Shown in pieces: positions 15,334 to 17,030 of a stretch of DNA of 17,030 nucleotides. Each line of letters opens with the position of its first letter. Within the stretch, counting starts at the first letter, position 1. The translations under genes were made by a program, and so were the position numbers. Source of the DNA: Bacteroidales bacterium UBA1458 (GTDB taxonomy: Bacteria; Bacteroidota; Bacteroidia; Bacteroidales; VadinHA17); NCBI GenBank assembly GCA_002325785.1, contig DCSU01000109.1, positions 22,940 through 39,969 of the forward strand, written 5' to 3'. The notes beneath the pieces were generated by a model. That model was not told the DNA's origin. It saw only the letters and a list, made by a program, of their open reading frames with translations, and made no database searches.

Positions 15334-17030
15334 TGCATCGTTGTATTCTGCTTATGGCCGCAGCTATTTTCCTGCTGCCGGGTGTTTCAAGTGCCCAGAC
15401 CATTGTCAGGGGCACGGTCTCTGACCGCCAGAACAACGAACCACTTGCAGGTGCTCATGTAATATTTGGCCGAGGGTCCGGTACCAGCACTGATGAAAAG
15501 GGTTTTTTCTCCTTTACGGCCAGTCCAGGTTCTCTCTCTGTGGAATTCAAATACATTGGATACAGGTCTCACACTGAGATTCTGAGTTTATCAACGGGTG
15601 AGACACTGGAGCTCAAGGTGATGATGGATCCGGAGTCGCAGTTCATTGACCAGATAGTGGTCAGCGCTGACAGGATGGAGCAGAAGCGATCCGAGCTGAC
15701 GGTCTCAATGGATGTAATCAAGTCAGAGTACCTTTTCCGCACTCACATAACGGATGCACAGGAGCTCATTACCAAAATGCCGGGGATAGAGGTACTCGAT
15801 GGACAGGCATCTATCAGGGGAGGCAGCGGATTCAGTTACGGCGTGGGCAGCCGGGTACTGGCTCTGATAGATGGTCTGCCAATGATGTCGGCTGATGCCG
15901 GCGGTATCAAATGGAACTTTCTGCCGCTTGAGAACCTGTCACAGGTTGAAATCATAAAGGGAGCATCCTCAGTTCTCTATGGCTCATCAGCACTCAACGG
16001 CGTAATAAACTTCCGAACAGCAGACGCTTCCAATGTGCCGGTCACAACTTTTTTTACAGAAGCAGGGCTCTTTGGTGCCCCACGGAACAAGGACTGGAAA
16101 TGGTGGGATACCCCCAGACTCTACGGTAACCTCTCATTTTCCCACCTCCAGAAGTTCGGTAACACGGACCTGGGTATAGGTGCAAATGTTACTGCCGACA
16201 GGGGATACAGGAAGTTCAACGATGAGAATCTGGGCAGGCTAAGTATCAGGCTGAAGCATCACAGCAGCAGGGTGGAAGGACTGAAATACGGGCTGAACAT
16301 CAGCGGGGGCAAGACTTTCAAGACTGACTTCATCCTGTGGGAAGATGCTTTGGAGGGGGCATTGAAACAGGATACATCAACGGTGTCGAGGTTGCATAGC
16401 TATTTTTTTTCAGCAGACCCGTATCTCTCCCTTAACAGGAACGGGCGTATGAAGCATGACATCCGTATGCGCCTGCAGTCATCGGAAAACAGGTTCCCGG
16501 TGAGGATTTCAAACAACGCAGGCTCCTTTTCCGTCTACGGAGAATATCAGTTCTGGTACAGGATTTCCGATCACTTCAATCTCACCGCAGGTTTCTCGGA
16601 GAGTTGGAGCAACATCACTTCTAATTTCTTTGGCGATCACCGCGGACTAAACATCGCAGGATTTGCCCAACTTGAGTCACGGCCGGTAAGCAGGCTGAAG
16701 ATTATTGCCGGAGTCCGTGTGGAACAGAATATTCTTGACGGGGAGAGAGACAGGCTTGTGCCCGTTTTCAGGACCGGTGTCAACTGGCAGGCAGCTGAAT
16801 TTACTTTCCTGAGAGCATCATTCGGCGAGGGTTATCGTTATCCCTCCATAGCCGAAAAGTATGCCACCACAACACTAGGGTCGGTACGGGTATTCCCCAA
16901 TCCGGCCGTGGAGCCTGAATCGGGCTGGAGCACAGAGGTCGGGGTGATGCAGGGTTTTATGGTAGGTGAGTTCAGGGGAGAGGGTGACCTTTCGTTTTTC
17001 TTCTCGCAAAACAGTGACATGATCGAATAC
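15333..17030 (+). CDS. TonB-dependent outer-membrane receptor (3' end outside window)
   Basis: The ATG at 15333 overlaps the preceding stop, and the frame is open for 566 codons to the right edge. A signal peptide ends at about residue 21 (GVSSA, then QTIVRG). Residues 24-98 form a carboxypeptidase-D-regulatory-like domain (GTVSDRQNNEPLAGAHV, GTSTDEKGFFSF, YIGYRSH). A possible TonB-box-like stretch is DQIVVSAD (106-113). The plug domain spans about 118-230, with QELITKMPGIEVLDG, a SIRGGSGF loop, RVLALIDGLPM and the signature VEIIKGASSVLYGSSALNGVINF. The remainder is the first part of the beta-barrel, with strands rich in aromatic and polar residues and FGEGYRYPSIAEKY near the right end. Such receptors import iron complexes, cobalamin or oligosaccharides using TonB energy. 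The plug is closer to the siderophore/vitamin type than to SusC, and no SusD gene is seen here. The substrate cannot be told from the sequence. Confidence 0.94.
   Translation, partial: MHRCILLMAAAIFLLPGVSSAQTIVRGTVSDRQNNEPLAGAHVIFGRGSGTSTDEKGFFSFTASPGSLSVEFKYIGYRSHTEILSLSTGETLELKVMMDPESQFIDQIVVSADRMEQKRSELTVSMDVIKSEYLFRTHITDAQELITKMPGIEVLDGQASIRGGSGFSYGVGSRVLALIDGLPMMSADAGGIKWNFLPLENLSQVEIIKGASSVLYGSSALNGVINFRTADASNVPVTTFFTEAGLFGAPRNKDWKWWDTPRLYGNLSFSHLQKFGNTDLGIGANVTADRGYRKFNDENLGRLSIRLKHHSSRVEGLKYGLNISGGKTFKTDFILWEDALEGALKQDTSTVSRLHSYFFSADPYLSLNRNGRMKHDIRMRLQSSENRFPVRISNNAGSFSVYGEYQFWYRISDHFNLTAGFSESWSNITSNFFGDHRGLNIAGFAQLESRPVSRLKIIAGVRVEQNILDGERDRLVPVFRTGVNWQAAEFTFLRASFGEGYRYPSIAEKYATTTLGSVRVFPNPAVEPESGWSTEVGVMQGFMVGEFRGEGDLSFFFSQNSDMIEY

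Noticed and set aside
16402..16409. Run of eight T in the receptor gene, considered as a frameshift or phase-variation site.
   Set aside because: The frame is intact on both sides and the translation reads normally; a run of eight alone is weak evidence for phase variation.

Overview
The window looks like chromosome of an anaerobic, polysaccharide-degrading member of the Bacteroidota, probably Bacteroidales. The evidence is a type IX secretion C-terminal sorting domain on the CotH-like protein, a TonB-dependent receptor with a carboxypeptidase-D-like N-terminal domain, several short lipoprotein signals, an oxygen-sensitive anaerobic sulfatase maturase, and promoter elements of the TAnnTTTG type instead of clear Shine-Dalgarno sites. 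No rRNA, tRNA, CRISPR array or insertion sequence was recognised. Genes are ordinary in density; both edges cut through a gene.

Left part (1-5570): the C-terminal end of a large protein not confidently recognised, then a full GH3 beta-glucosidase lipoprotein. Right behind it lies an orphan C-terminal fragment of a GH16 beta-glucanase (about 3402-3521), so a GH3-GH16 beta-1,3-glucan (laminarin-type) pair probably stood here and lost most of its second gene. A convergent gene encodes a secreted CotH-kinase/lamin-tail protein with a T9SS sorting domain.

Middle part (5571-11792): homoserine kinase and threonine synthase (thrB-thrC, without thrA next to them) followed in the same direction by a radical-SAM sulfatase maturase that carries an in-frame 72-bp tandem duplication close behind its iron-sulfur motif. 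Facing it is a two-gene minus-strand unit: an oversized nucleotide-sugar dehydrogenase (544 aa) and a Tat-exported dienelactone-hydrolase-like protein. The maturase and the hydrolase share their stop codons in a four-base overlap.

Right part (11793-17030): four co-oriented cell-envelope genes. These are an outer-membrane protein that seems to hold two PorT-like beta-barrel units in tandem, a lipoprotein with Asp-box (BNR) propeller repeats, a small lipocalin-like lipoprotein and a TonB-dependent receptor cut by the right edge. The last two overlap by one base and are probably translationally coupled. A 12-bp-period minisatellite lies directly after the stop of the Asp-box gene, in its reading frame.

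I found no clearly new multi-gene system. The most notable signals are the GH16 remnant, the maturase duplication, the in-frame minisatellite, the double-barrel protein and the small lipoprotein/receptor pair.
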